Assembly: GCA_022432975.1 (NCBI GenBank)
Contig: CM039510.1
Span: forward strand, 10,074,414-10,138,413
DNA length: 64,000 nt
Direction of reading: 5' to 3'
Source: Begonia masoniana
Lineage: Eukaryota; Streptophyta; Magnoliopsida; Cucurbitales; Begoniaceae
A program made the translations under genes and the position numbers. Every line of letters starts with the position of its first letter. The stretch's first letter is position 1. Shown here piece after piece: positions 39,085 to 50,809 of the stretch. The notes under the pieces were generated by a model that did not search any database, had not been told where the DNA came from, and saw nothing but the letters and a program-made list of their open reading frames with translations.

Positions 39085-41498
39085 TGTAATACCCGGCTTT
39101 ACGAGATATTAATATTTTAATATATAATGACATTTTTGTAAATATGTCAAATCAAGCCTGTTTTACGAACATAAGGTTTCGTTGGAATCCTAATTATTAA
39201 TATGGATTTTAAGAAATTTACGAGAATTTTCGGAGCAGTAACGCTTAATTCCGAGTAATTATGTTTCTCGTAATATAAAAGACGTTTTACTAAAAATAGT
39301 AAACGTAGTCCGATTTGCGAACGGACAGTTTTATTGGGACCCTAATAGTAAGTTGGACTTATTGGTGAAATAAGGAGATTTGGTAAAACCGAATAGTTAG
39401 CCGATTAACGAAACGAAGGACGAAACGTATATAAAAAACAAAGGAATGGCAAAACGGTCATTTTCAAATCAATTATATTAATATAGGAAAATCACTCTTC
39501 TCCCTCATTTCTCTCTTCTCTCTGCCCGCGAGAACCAGAGGCGAATTCCTCCCTCTCCTGCGGCGATTCTCCTCTGCCGACCTCCGTTTCTCCTCCGACC
39601 GATCTCTGTTCTTCACGTTTTCTCCTCCGATCAACGTTTTAGGTAAGATTCTACAGCTTTCGGACGTTAGTTTTCAGTTTTAACGAAGTTATACGGTTAG
39701 GGTTTTCGTTTAGGGTTTCGTTAAAAACGCGATTTAGGGTTCGAGATTGATAGGTTTATCGAGTTTATGGATATAAAGGACGTATTGAACGTTATTGGAC
39801 GAAGTTAAACTAATTTGTGAGAAATGTTAAATTTAATGAATTTCGGATTTTTGGAAAAGCTCGTTATTGGATGTTTCTTAGAATCGAACGCGAATTGGTT
39901 GTTGAAATGCCTCGATTAATTAAGTTATAGCTTTAGAAGAATTTTCTTAGTTAAGGATTTCATTAATTTGGACATTAACGGTTCAAACGCATTTTATTGA
40001 TAATTGTTGTGAATTGCCTTAGGTGAACCACGCTCGTGGACGGAGCTAGCATTCAACGGACGTCAGGTAAGTTCTCGTGACTTACTCTGGCCGATTGGCC
40101 TACACCGTACTTCGATGTCGCGTCGAGGATCTTAGAGTATTATGTGTTTAAATTGCTTTGGTTGGGTAGCTAGGTTTAAGTGTTTTTTGTAGGTTATTTC
40201 CTTTACAGTCTTGATGGTACGCATGTTGGTTGTTCATTTTATGTTTATATCTGTTCATGCATCATAGTTTTAAAAACGTCATGAAAACGAATTTACGCAT
40301 AGTTTTCATGAAAAAAAAATGCACGTGGCAAGTAAAGTATCATGTAAACAACCCTCTGAATGTGGTTATCGGGGTGAGGTTCAGACCCGGCGTTCCGTGG
40401 TGAGCGGGTTTCCCTCCCTTCAGATGGTGTGGGCTGTCTAACCGCTTGACGGGCCCTATCCATCTGCCGAGTGATAGGCTTCGGTAACCAAAAGAATGTC
40501 ATAGTGAGAATGAATGAATGAATGAATGAATGAGGAAATGCATGAGTGACGGTGTTATAAAAATTGCACATACATGTTCATGCATAAGCATTTACGTAGA
40601 ACTTACTGAGCCTTTAGCTCATAGTGTGTCTGTATGGTGTAGGTGATCGTGATACAGGTGAGGATGAGATCCCTCCACCCGAGACATGAACAGTTGATGA
40701 AGAATGGCCCGTGGGAGTGTGCTGAGCAGTCGGTGCGCATTTTGACCCGTGGGGATGTAGGTATATGTTTTGGGGACACGATATGAATATGTATAAGGTT
40801 AGAACATTTTAGGATGTTTGAGTCTGATAGTGGATAGGTTTGATGTTTTAAATGCTTTGGAAACTGTTTTATAAAACGTTTTGTAATGGTTCTATTTAGA
40901 TTTTTATGAATTGTTGGTGATTTAAAATAGGTGGAAATGTATGGTTTTTAAACAGATCCATGAAGTTTGTTTTCACAAAAGTTTAATTGGTGGTTGATGA
41001 ACTGAGTAATGAGTTAAGTTCTGTTGTAGTTTAAGGAGAAAAAGTATAGAAGTGGATATGTGCAGGATGAGAATTAAAGGAAAAATTGAAGGAAGAATGC
41101 TCTCTGGAATTCTCGGATTCCAGAGAGCATGTAAAGAAAAATAGAAAAGAGAAAGGAGGAGGTGAGTGGCGATCGGGCGCAGGAGTGTGAGGCGACTGAT
41201 CGCCTGTGGATGCGGCGATTGGGCGCGGCATCGATCGCTGTGACAACGATCGATCGCCGAGATCGATCGCTGATGCAGCGATCGATCGCCTTCAAGTCTT
41301 CTGGGACAAATGACCCTTCTGCCCTCCCTCTTTTAGCCGGTTGTTTTATAGTTAAATAAATTGTTTTAATTAGTTTTAAAATGTTTTATTCAATTGATTT
41401 TAATTGTTTTCAAATTATTTTCCGTATAAACGCTAAGTATAAAAGAAAATGAAACTTTATATGGGTAAAAAAATGGGAACAGTATTAGGGTCGCTACA
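39085..41498 (+). repeat. 3' LTR of the gypsy TR-GAG-like element (2,414 bp)
   Basis: Begins TGTAATACCCGGC, ends GTCGCTACA, and is followed by the TSD TAAAT. It carries single copies of what is duplicated in the 5' LTR. Scattered substitutions and small indels relative to the 5' LTR show that some time has passed since insertion. Confidence 0.95.
41097..41130. other. 14-bp perfect hairpin in the 3' LTR
   Basis: ATGCTCTCTGGAAT pairs with ATTCCAGAGAGCAT around the loop TCTCGG. The same position in the 5' LTR (36,031-36,064) has a G in place of one A, turning one pair into a G-T mismatch in DNA (G-U in RNA). Confidence 0.9.
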
Positions 41499-41503
41499 TA
41501 AAT

Positions 41504-42778
41504 CATATAAGGATTTATGTAATTTGCACACCGAAGTTGATTGCCCCTGTTGCAGAACATCTTTAACTTGATAACTAGGAGGTGAAGAAATATACACCTC
41601 CTTGTGCAAATCTCCATGTAGAAACACATTGTTAACCTCCAACTGTGTTAAAGACCATCCATTTATAGAAGTCAAAGCTAACTGTAATTTAACTGTAACA
41701 AGCTTGGCAACCAGGGAAAAAGTATCGAAGTAATCAACACCTTCTTTTGAGTAAACCCTTTGACAATTAACCGAGCTTTGTGTAGTTCAATGGAACCATC
41801 AACATTATACTTGATTTTATAAACCCATTTGCAACCAATCAAAAATTTCCCAGCAGGAAAAATTGTTATAGACCAAGTTGAATTATTCTCTAAAGCTTTC
41901 AATTCAGTGCGCATTGCATCTTGCCATGCAGGAAATTTCTCAGCTTGCTTAAAGGTTTTAGGTTCTGTATGAGATGAAATAGCAAGACTATATGTTTGAT
42001 CAAAAGGAGACAAACGATGATATGATAAAGAATCAGAAATTAGATACTTTGATTTGGAAGTAAACATATATAAGGAATTATCGGCATTGACTAAGTAACA
42101 ATGATAATCATTCAAATATGAAGGAGTTTTTATCAATCGAGAAAAGCTAGTTGGATTGACAGATAATTTTTCCTCATTTATTGATAGTAAGGAATGATTA
42201 GTAATTGAAGAATCCGAATCTAGTTGAGAAATAGGTAAAATAGTAATTGGATTTTGAGAATTGAGAACAAAAGGAAAGATTGTTTAATGAAAAATGACAT
42301 TTCTGTAAATGACAATTTTATTTGATTGAAGATCAAGAGTTTTGTAGCCTTTATAGCCTATAGGATATACCAAAAAAAATGATGCACGAGCTTGGTGTAA
42401 ACTCATCTTGACCACTTGACAAGGTCGATACAAAACATAAATATCCAAAAGCTTTTAGATGGTCATATGAATGTGGCTTTTAAAACAATTTTTTAAAAAG
42501 AGATATATTTGACTGAATAAAAAGAGATATATTTGACTGAATAAGTGAAGGTAATCTATTTATTAAGTATACTGCAGTTAATATACATTTCCCTTACAAC
42601 TTTAAAGGCAGATTAGATGGAAAAAGAAGAGCTCGAGCTACATTCAAAATGTGTTAATGTTTTCAAACCACAGAATTTTGAATACATGATTTTTATAATA
42701 AATGATTCATTTGTTTTGCTGTAGAAATCAATAAGTGAAAATTTTGAAGCATTGTCAAATCGTATTCCTCTGATCATG
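41504..42778 (-). pseudogene. Copia-1 pol, integrase C-terminal to RT N-terminal part
   Basis: Minus strand, from right to left: integrase C-terminal half with FDNASKFSLIDFYSK (about 42,760-42,715), a serine-rich break, LPLKLWGKCILTAVYLINRL-like codons (about 42,560), then a linker, then RT: FPAWQDAMRTELKALENNSTW (about 41,930), IGCKWVYKIKYN.DGSIE..KARLIVKGFTQ (about 41,830-41,740), and LEVNNVFLHGDL..EVYISSPPSYQ (about 41,640-41,570), ending at VCKLHKSLYDL by 41,504. Numerous frameshifts. The reading continues at 33,450 beyond the gypsy insertion. Confidence 0.85.
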
Positions 42779-44093
42779 TGATGTGCCTTAAAGACCATTA
42801 ACACGATCTCAAACCAAAGCTCATTTACCATCTAACTTTTTTACTGACAAGTTTGCTATTATTGTAGGCGAAGAGCTCTTCAATTACTTAGAGTGGAATC
42901 TAGATTCTTAGGACATGAACAAACCCATGCATGTGCTTACTTGGGACTCACTGCCGGATCTTCTCAAGTGGGAATTTGTCTTCCCGGAGATAAATTGATG
43001 CAACTAATTTACTTTTATTGTTTTGGCAAACATTGACCCTATTTTTGGCAAAACATTAGCTTTTTAATTACATTCATGCATAATAGGCCCTTAGGTTAGT
43101 TTGGATGGTTAATGCCTAAGGCACTCAAAGGCATAGAGAGCGCGCGCGGGGCTAGACAATCGAACTGCACTCATGGAAGGGGTGCACAAAGAAAGGCCCA
43201 AACCACATCAATTAAAAGAGCATGCACCTACAAGCCCTCTAAATTGGATGGACCAATCATCAATCACTTAAGAAGCACAAGAGAAGGCTCGGACCACATC
43301 GAGAGGAGATGGCGCGCACAATCCATACGGATGCGGCCATTTGAAGGGCCGATCCACAATTGAAGACGAGAGCGCCTATTTACCTTGCAAATTTGAATTT
43401 CCACAGCTCATCATCCCCACATGGACTCAAGAAAAGTTGTCTTACAAGGACATCATCTCACGGCTGAAGATTGGAGGATCATGCACGCGCACGGCCAAGA
43501 TCATCTATCATCAAATTACCTTGTATTTTCAAGCCGAAACCCTACACCACCCTAGGTCATATTTAATCCTAAATTTCATAACTTTGTACGCAATTTTTTG
43601 ATAATCAATAAAATGAGATCGTTTATCTTAAGAACCAAAGGAGCAATCGGTCTTCAAGGTAAGTGTCTCAGCGAATCTTAGTCAAGTGGAGTTTACTTCA
43701 AGCTTTTGGTTGTTTGTAAGTTCTTATTGACATATTTTCTCTCCGAACCCTCTAGGGTTGAAAAACAGTAAAAAAAAAATGTGGTAACCATTGCCCAAGT
43801 GCTGTTGTCACTCTTCTTGGAAAGTGACATTAACCGAAAGTGCTCTAGGTTGCTTATCGGCCCAACCACAGATTTCTTTGCATATCTTTTTCGTTTCTTC
43901 ATATTTTTACGTGAAATTTTCAGGGCTTAATCATCATTCACCAAATAAGTTCTCTTTAAAATTTCATTTTATTTAGAGCTTATTTGAGGAAGTTGTGTTT
44001 GCTGCATTGGGGTGCTTATCGGATTGAGCCGAGAAGCACCGATCCTTCATTTTGATTGCCATATTCTCAGATTTGCAGGGCTTAGACGCATCA
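42779..44093 (+). mobile_element. Solo LTR (family S), plus orientation, TSD TCATG
   Basis: 1,315 bp beginning TGATGTGCCTTAAAGACC and ending GACGCATCA, flanked by TCATG at 42,774-42,778 and 44,094-44,098. Taking out the insert and one TSD makes the copia-1 integrase frame continuous. Its start and the segment TGGGAATTTGTCTTCCCGG (about 42,970) resemble the other two solo LTRs of this region. No internal coding domains were identified; AACAAACCCATGCATGTGCTTAC (about 42,918) has a close counterpart at about 48,707. Superfamily not determined; a 5-bp TSD and TG..CA ends fit an LTR retrotransposon. Confidence 0.82.
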
Positions 44094-45645
44094 TCATGGT
44101 ATGAAATTGGTTTTCAACCATGGATATAAATTTGGAAAGAATGGAGGGAACTTCAGATTTTGCTTTCAAAAGATCAACCCAAGTTGCTCATGTGCAATCA
44201 TCAACAATAATTAGAAATATCGAAAATAATCATGAGTTAACATATAAAACGAACCCCATACATCACAGTGAACAAGTGTAAAGGGAGATTCATAAAATGA
44301 ATTGTGAGATGTAAAATGTAATTTTCTATGTTTCCCCATAGGACATATTGAACATAGAGATGTACTAATACGAGGGGAAAGAAATTTTGAGATCTTTTTT
44401 ATGGTCTGAATTATTACATCAGGATGTCCATGTCTACAATGTCACAATGAAAAACTAGAATTGAAATGGTGAGATGAGTTATATTGAGAAGAATGTGCAG
44501 AAACATCAGATGAAGAAATTCTGGTAGGAATGGTTTATTGCTGGACATAAATGTTGCCTTTTCGTTCACCCATCCCACTCATTTGGTCCAAGGTAAAGTC
44601 CTGAATATAACAATGTGTTGATTGAAAAAAATTGAATAATTTAGAAAGGAATTCAAGACACTAACAGAAAGTAGATTGAAATGAAAAGCTGGAACATATA
44701 GAACATTAGTGAGAAGTATGTTATGAGTGAGCTGAACTGATCCTATTATGTTGATAGGAATCATAGAGTTATTGGGTAGGTAACAAATTTCTTCAAAACA
44801 AAATATGAGTCTGCAAAACTAGCTATATTAAAGCAAACATGATGAGTTGTTCCGGTTTCTATAATCCATGTGTGTGAAGAATGATTAAGAGGAATTGATT
44901 GAACAAAGTTTAAGCAAGAATTGAACAATGTACCAATAAAGTTCGAGGCTAAACGAGAGCAAGCTGAATAAAGGAAGAAGACTAGTGCTGAAGTTGAGAA
45001 CTTAATAAAGCAAGAATCTGCTGACATTGACCTGAAGTAAAACCATCAATTGTTGAAGAATATGATGATTCATTATGATTATTTTGGATATTAACAGTTT
45101 TGTTGCTGGTCTGATTTACTAAAATCTTGTTGCTCTATGTAGATTTAATTTTATAACAAGGTGAATAACAATGCAATTTATAGCATTTTTCCACGGTATG
45201 GACGAGCAATTTGCGGTGGGTACAATACGAATGGCCTTCTTATTTTTGTTGAAGGTGCAGAAGAGTGAAAAGTCATAGGAGTTGGTTGATTACTTAAATC
45301 TTTCAGCAAGTTCATTCCATATGGCTTTTGCAGAATCGAGATACAACATACTATCATCAATAAATGCAATTTTATTCTTTGCATTTAGCGCCATTATCAT
45401 TTCACGTTTCCATGTATTATAGTTTAAACCGTGAAGAGCATGGGAAACGAACACCAAACCAAGATGATCAGAATTGTGTAAGAAGAAGAGTTTCCTGGCT
45501 CATCCATTTGTGATCAAACAAGAAAAGGAGATTCTGATGAAGATTTATCAGAAGAAGAAGACGATTTCTCAACAGAAGTTGATCCAGTAGCGGAGGAAGA
45601 TCTTGCAAAAACACCTTTGACATGATTTTTGCTTTGAGTCATCGA
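44094..45645 (-). pseudogene. Copia-1 gag, protease and integrase N-terminal part
   Basis: Minus strand from right to left: a gag-like start near 45,640 (MTQSKNHVKGVFARSS), gag pieces such as LLKDLSNQPTPMTFHSS (about 45,280), protease active-site region WIIETGTTHHVC (about 44,870), a gag-pre-integrase-like part, then integrase zinc-finger words LGHP..TSL..CPMGKHRKLHF (about 44,400-44,320) to the FFPNLYPWLKTNF region at 44,110. Several frameshifts and stops. Note TGTTHH in place of the usual TGATHH. Confidence 0.75.
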
Positions 45646-45860
45646 AGAAATTTGTAGAAGAAAAAATCCAATTTCTATAATACCATATTACAATTATGAT
45701 AGTAGAGATTTTTCACCTTAGAATATACTGAAAATGCATAAAACAATTGCAACAAATTAACTGCCACTCATCAATAGACTTGAAGTAAAACAAGCTCGTC
45801 ACATCATTCCTATACTCCAACATTCATATGGCTACTTACGGGCATTTAACTTTCTTGATA

Positions 45861-46298
45861 GTTTAGAATAAATGAATGCACAACTAGATAATATAGTATA
45901 AATAAATGCTTATCAAAACCAACTAGCATAAATGAAGGCTCAATTCAACAATTTCACAGCAAAGCATGCAAACCATTTTGTACTGCTTTCCATTTTTCCA
46001 AATGTATGTAACAATGATCTCAATTCATACTCTTCACACATATACAATGTTTCAAATGACATGTGCAATGCACGTGACAAAATTAGCGGGTTTTGTCATA
46101 GTAGAAGTTGTTTTGCTAACAATTTAAAGTACAATGGCTGATTTGTTCGAAAAAATTGCGTGAAATTCCTGACCTTGAGTATAGCTGAGGTTGGAACTAG
46201 TTTGAGTTAAATCGAGTAAACTGAAATCAAATGATGATGTAGATCTTATTTAGTTTAGTGTTTGAAAAATTGACTTTAGAATCAAACCAAGTGAAAGT
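45861..46298. other. Spacer between the two copia elements
   Basis: 438 bp of AT-rich sequence with no gene. It is the left flank of the copia-2 insertion and ends with the TSD AAAGT (46,294-46,298). Confidence 0.5.
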
Positions 46299-46657
46299 TG
46301 TTGAGCAAAATTAAGAAAAACACATATAAGAAAATACTACATAAGTCAAATGCTTTGTTTTTATTTTTTTGTACTCACTTTCTCTCACGGAGGTTTGGAT
46401 TTTGTAAATGGGATACTTTGAACTCTCTCCTCAAACCTATATTTATAGAGGCTAGGGAGACATAAGAAGAAACAAATTCTTCTTCTTCTAGCCACAAAAG
46501 GAATAGTGAATGCAGCCGTCAAAGGAATAGTGAATGCAGCCGTCAAAAGAATAGTGAATGGAGACTTTAAAGTATCCATTCACACATGAGGAATCTTCAC
46601 AAATAATCGCATCTCGTGGTTAGATGGTTATTGATTGGACGACAACGAATGTCAACA
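46299..46657 (-). repeat. Copia-2 3' LTR (359 bp)
   Basis: It matches the LTR at 53,385-53,767 throughout, with an estimated 10% difference. It contains three copies of a 23-24-bp repeat related to AAAGGAATAGTGAATGCAGCC (about 46,498-46,570), against four in the other LTR. Confidence 0.93.
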
Positions 46658-46668
46658 CTCCCCCTCAA

Positions 46669-48555
46669 TATCGTCCATCATGTTGAGTTGCTTTCGAAAT
46701 TTTTCATATTTTCTAACATTCAGACTTTTTGTGAACAAATCCGCAACTTGATCAGTTGTCTTCACATGATGCATCTCTATCTCTTCTTATAAGACTTTTT
46801 CTCTAATGAAATGATAATGCACCTCCACATGCTTAGTCTTTGCATAAAATACCAGATTTTTCGCCAGAACGGAATGTTGATTGATTATCGCAATAAAGTG
46901 GAATTGCATAATCAACTAGTTGGTGCAAATCTTCAATCAACTGAATTAGTCATGTACTCTCCTGAGCTACCATGGCCGCTGCTCGGTACTCTGCTTCAGT
47001 AGTTGATAGTGACACTGTTGGTTGTTGCTTGCTACACCAGAAAATTGTTCCACCTCCAAGTTTAAACACATATCCGGTCGTTGATCGACGCGTGTCATGA
47101 TCTCCAGCATTATCTGCGTCGCAATAGCCAATCAACTTGCAATCGCCACCTCTATTGTACAAAAGACCATAGTCAAATGTAGCCTTGATATACCTCACAA
47201 TTCGGCAAACCGCTTCTAAGTGAGACTTCTTTGGATTCTACATGTATCGACTGACAACACCAATTGCAAAAGAAATGTTAGGTCATAGGTAAATTAGACT
47301 ACCCACGAGTTATCGATACATCATCGTATCTGCCAAATCTTTGCCTTCATGTGCACACATCTTGGCATTGGCATCCATCGGTGTTGAAATTGGCTTGCAC
47401 TCTTGCATACCAAACTTTTGTAACAAATCTATTGAGTATTTCTTTTGACACAGAAATAAACCATCACTTGTGCGATCTATTTCTAATCCAAGAAAATGTT
47501 TGAGCTCTCTAAGCTCTTTCATCTGGAAGCGAACAGACAAATTTTCCTTTGTTCGATGAATCTCTTCTTCGTCATCTCTTGTGATGATCAAATCATCCAC
47601 GTAAATCAACACCACTGCTAGTTTTCCTTCTCTAGTTTTCACAAACAAGCTAGAATCTGCACGTGCCAACAAGTAACCACTTTGGTCAGAAATTCGACAA
47701 TCTTGCCGTACCATACTTTTGGCGCTTGCTTCAACCCGTAGAGCGCCTTTCTCAACGTGCATACATAATCGGGATGAGTTCTGCTCTCGAACCCCTTTGG
47801 TTGGACCATGTAGATCTCTCGATCCAACTCTCTATGCAAGAAAGTATTTTTCACATCCATCTGCCAAAGTTTCCAGTCTTTGCTGAATGCAAGAGCTAGA
47901 AGGACTCGCACAGTTGTAATCTTTTCCACTGGACTAAACGTCTCATCATAGTCAAGGCTGTATTGCTGAGAGAAGCCACGAGCTTCCAACCGAGCCTTGT
48001 ATCGCTCGATCGATCCATCTAGACGAGTCTTGATCTTGTAGATCCATTTGCATGAAATTGGTTTTACTTTTCTTTGCTTTGGCACAAGCTCCCATGTTTG
48101 ATTCTGGTCCAATGCTAGAATCTCTTCCTTCATAGCTTTGACTCATTCAATTCTTTGAAAGGCTTCTTCAAATGTCTCCGGCTTTTTTGGACTCTCAACT
48201 CTTGCTACAGCTACATTGGCATACCTCGGATTTGGCATCTGAACTCTTGTCGGCCTTCTAAGTTGTGATTGTGGACTTGTTGCTCCTCGACTTGATTCAT
48301 CTTCTTCAACTGGTCTCTGATAAATACCAGTTTGCCATGGATTCTCAGTCGTTGTGTGCTCATCATAATCTTCCACCTCTTTATGTGCTACTGGATCTTG
48401 TCGCACCTTTACAACTTGCTCCCCCATTAGTTGTAATTGATCTTCAAGAATTTGGAATTTGGTAATTCCTCTTCGTTAGAAGATCACCACGAAGATGCTT
48501 CATCAAACACCACATTTCGTGAAACAAAGCATCTACCACTCTTTGGATCATAACA
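46669..48555 (-). pseudogene. Copia-2 pol: integrase C-terminus, RT and RNase H
   Basis: Minus strand from right to left: FVSRNVVFDEASSW (about 48,530-48,490); RT start LDQNQTWELVPK..ISCKWIYKIKTRLDGSIERYKARLEARGFSQ (about 48,120-47,965); [21 protein letters not shown] (about 47,865); [19 protein letters not shown] (about 47,760-47,700); active site [11 protein letters not shown] (about 47,600); [20 protein letters not shown] (about 47,500); RNase H with [24 protein letters not shown] and [12 protein letters not shown] (47,140-46,960). The frame is broken near 48,133, 47,700 and 47,250 and at the join of 48,555 with the solo LTR. Confidence 0.9.
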
Positions 48556-49758
48556 TGATATGCCCCGGAGCCTTGACCCGATTGCAAACCAAGCGTGTGG
48601 CCGGAAGCGAACGATTAACTTAGTTGTTGATTTTGCAGAAAGATCTATTTGGGATGCTGACAATTGGCAACCATCAGTGAACAGTAGGGAGAAATAAATC
48701 CATGCACCTACTCACTTGGAAAGATCCATTAACCGAGCGGGGTTTAGTTGAAGCAAATATTCTCGTGGAAGCTAGCCTCAGCCTTCACCAAGTTGTTGAA
48801 GAGGGGATTTGTTTCCCTTTTAACAATTTAGTGTAATAGGGCATTTTGCATTTTCTTTATTTTCTTAAGACGCAAAAACATTAGTTTTTCGTTTGTTAAG
48901 TTTAAATTGCATGTTTAGTGGAAATTTAGGCTGAACTCATTTAGAGGGAAAAGGGGTTGCTGGGTCAATTTTAAAAGAGAGGGTAAAGGAGGAAGTCCTA
49001 CCAGCCATTGGATGGACGACGAGGTGTCCAAAAGGCTTGTTCTGGATTTTTCTCATCTTTTGTTCTTAAAACCCTAGCCGCCAGAAAAGGGTATTTAGTC
49101 CTCTTTGTCTTATTGTAAAGAGCAGTTTTTGAATAGGATATTTTTGGGAAATAGAAGATTGCATCTTCAGAAGTGAGGTTTTCTCCGTGGGTTTTCTTTG
49201 TGCCCTCCTCGCCGGTGTGTAGCACCCGGCCGCACCAAGGATTGTTCTTCCAAGTTAATGGTTCTTGGAAGCACTCTTATTGCCATCCTTCCTCTCCAGT
49301 TCCTCAATGAACTTGGACGCCAGTAGGAGGATGGAAAACCATCCCTAAAGCTGCGATATTCCCCGGTAACGAGGAGCTTCATTTCCAGAGACGTCGAGCT
49401 GCTTCGTTTCACCGTCTTTGGGAACCAGCCACGGGCCTTCCTTCGCCCCTTTCATCTCATCAGCAGAAGTAACGTGCGTAGGTCTTTAGTCACTTGCTGG
49501 AGCGCTTCTCCTTCTCAGAGATAGCCCTTTTCCCGAAAGGTACTGGGATTACCTTTCTGGGCCGGCGTTGGACCCCTTCGTCGTCCCACTGCGCCTCTTC
49601 AATCCAACACCCACCTCATCCGCAATCCCATGTTATCCTTTATGTTTTACGCATCTTATGTCCTAGTTTTGGGGTGTTCTTGGGCTTCACCTAAGAGTAC
49701 AGAACACTCGCGCTCTTTTGAGCTTCCGTTTGCATCCTGGGTTATTTGTGGCGTAACA
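48556..49758 (+). mobile_element. Solo LTR (family S), plus orientation, TSD TAACA
   Basis: 1,203 bp beginning TGATATGCCCCGGAGCCTTG and ending GTGGCGTAACA, flanked by TAACA at 48,551-48,555 and 49,759-49,763. Removing it and one TSD rejoins the copia-2 integrase codons. The segment AATAAATCCATGCACCTACTCACTTGG (about 48,696) and the motif GGGGATTTGTTTCCC (about 48,811) parallel the LTR at 42,779. No transposon protein domain is visible inside. Confidence 0.85.
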
Positions 49759-50809
49759 TAACATTTCCACCATTTTCTTTGATTGTTATATCCAATGAAG
49801 ATATAACGAATTGCCTTCTTATCAAATTTGCTACACAAATGATCTGGCACAAATACGTAACACACACAGCCAAAAACTCAGAAGTGACCAACTGTAGATT
49901 TTGCATTCCACAGTCTCTCGAAGGGTGAAACAAATCCAAGCCTTGGTTGGGGAAGTCGGTTAATAATATAGGCTGCAGTCTTCATGCACTCAGCCCAAAA
50001 TCTTCCTTGGACATTTCTTCCATGTAGCATACTCCGACAAATCTCTGCCAAATGTCATTTTTCCTTTCAGCTACACCATTTTGTTGTGGCGTATTTGGAC
50101 AACTCATCTGATGACGGATTCGACACTATCGCAAGTATCGAGAAAACTCATTTGACATGTATTCTTCTCCATTATCCGTGCGTAAGCATTGGATTTTCCT
50201 TCCAACTTCTCCTTCCACGACTTCTTTGAACTGCTTGAATTTTGAAAGCGTCTTGGATTTTTCTTTCATGAAGAAAACTCAAACATATCTAGAGAAGTCA
50301 TCAATGAATGTAACCATATGTCGCATCTCGCTGATAGATGGTTGTTTGACTTGCCCAAAGACATCAGAGTGTATCAACTCTAGTGGCATCTTCGCCTTGA
50401 ACTTTGATTCTTCATACAGTAATTGATAAGCTTTACCGTATTGACACCCCGCACACACTGTTCTTCTCTAACTTCTAGTTGAGGAAAACCCCAGAGCATC
50501 GATTTCTTCATCATCACTTTTAACTTGTGATAACCAACGTGCCCTAACCTCGCATGCCACAGATCCGCCGTCTCATTTTTTCGAGTCTTATCTACATAAG
50601 CCGTCTCTGCTGTCATTACATAGATAGACTCCAACTTCTGTTCTTCCATCGTTGGTGTACCCAAGATTTTTACATCTTCGTACACCTTGACATCTTGGGG
50701 ACCGCACAAGACATAACGGCCAGATAATGTCAACTGCGCCACCGATAGTAGGTTTTTCTTCATGACGGGTACATGAAACACCTCTTGAAACGGTACCTCG
50801 TTAGGAGTG
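49759..50809 (-). pseudogene. Copia-2 pol: GAG-pre-integrase and integrase core
   Basis: Minus strand from right to left: PVMKKNLLSVAQL (about 50,770), the ADLWHARLGHVGYHKLK pre-integrase zinc-binding stretch (about 50,560), then [13 protein letters not shown] codons, core words recoverable only across frameshifts (about 50,400-49,950), and PDHLCSKFDKKAIRYIFIGY (about 49,840-49,790). The core is interrupted by several frameshifts and stops. Bounded on both sides by solo LTR insertions. Confidence 0.82.

Larger units (their letters stand above)
33456..41498 (+). mobile_element. Non-autonomous Ty3/gypsy element with intact gag and no pol (TR-GAG-like), TSD TAAAT
   Basis: Complete 8,043-bp element: 5' LTR 33,456-36,432 (TGTAATATCC..GCTACA), PBS, gag ORF, about 1.4 kb of non-coding internal sequence, and 3' LTR 39,085-41,498 (TGTAATACCC..GCTACA). 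It is flanked by TAAAT at 33,451-33,455 and 41,499-41,503. The host sequence on both sides is the RT of copia-1. Only gag is encoded; protease, RT, RNase H and integrase are absent, so it would need enzymes in trans. That matches the class called TR-GAG elements in plants. The long LTRs and gag style suggest the Tekay/Del chromovirus lineage (inference). Confidence 0.9.
32230..45860 (-). mobile_element. Copia-1: decayed Ty1/copia element, minus orientation, host of two later insertions
   Basis: Two short LTRs bound it: about 32,230-32,388 (3' LTR) and about 45,697-45,860 (5' LTR). They share CTGCCACTCATCAATAGACT, GTAAAACAAGCTC and ACTCCAACATTCATATG. Reading right to left, gag, protease, integrase, reverse transcriptase and RNase H occur in copia order. 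A gypsy element (33,456-41,498) sits inside the RT and a solo LTR (42,779-44,093) inside the integrase. Without these the element is about 4.3 kb. Many stops and frameshifts in all domains make it the oldest layer of this cluster. The left LTR abuts another LTR at 32,229, so no TSD could be established. Confidence 0.85.
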
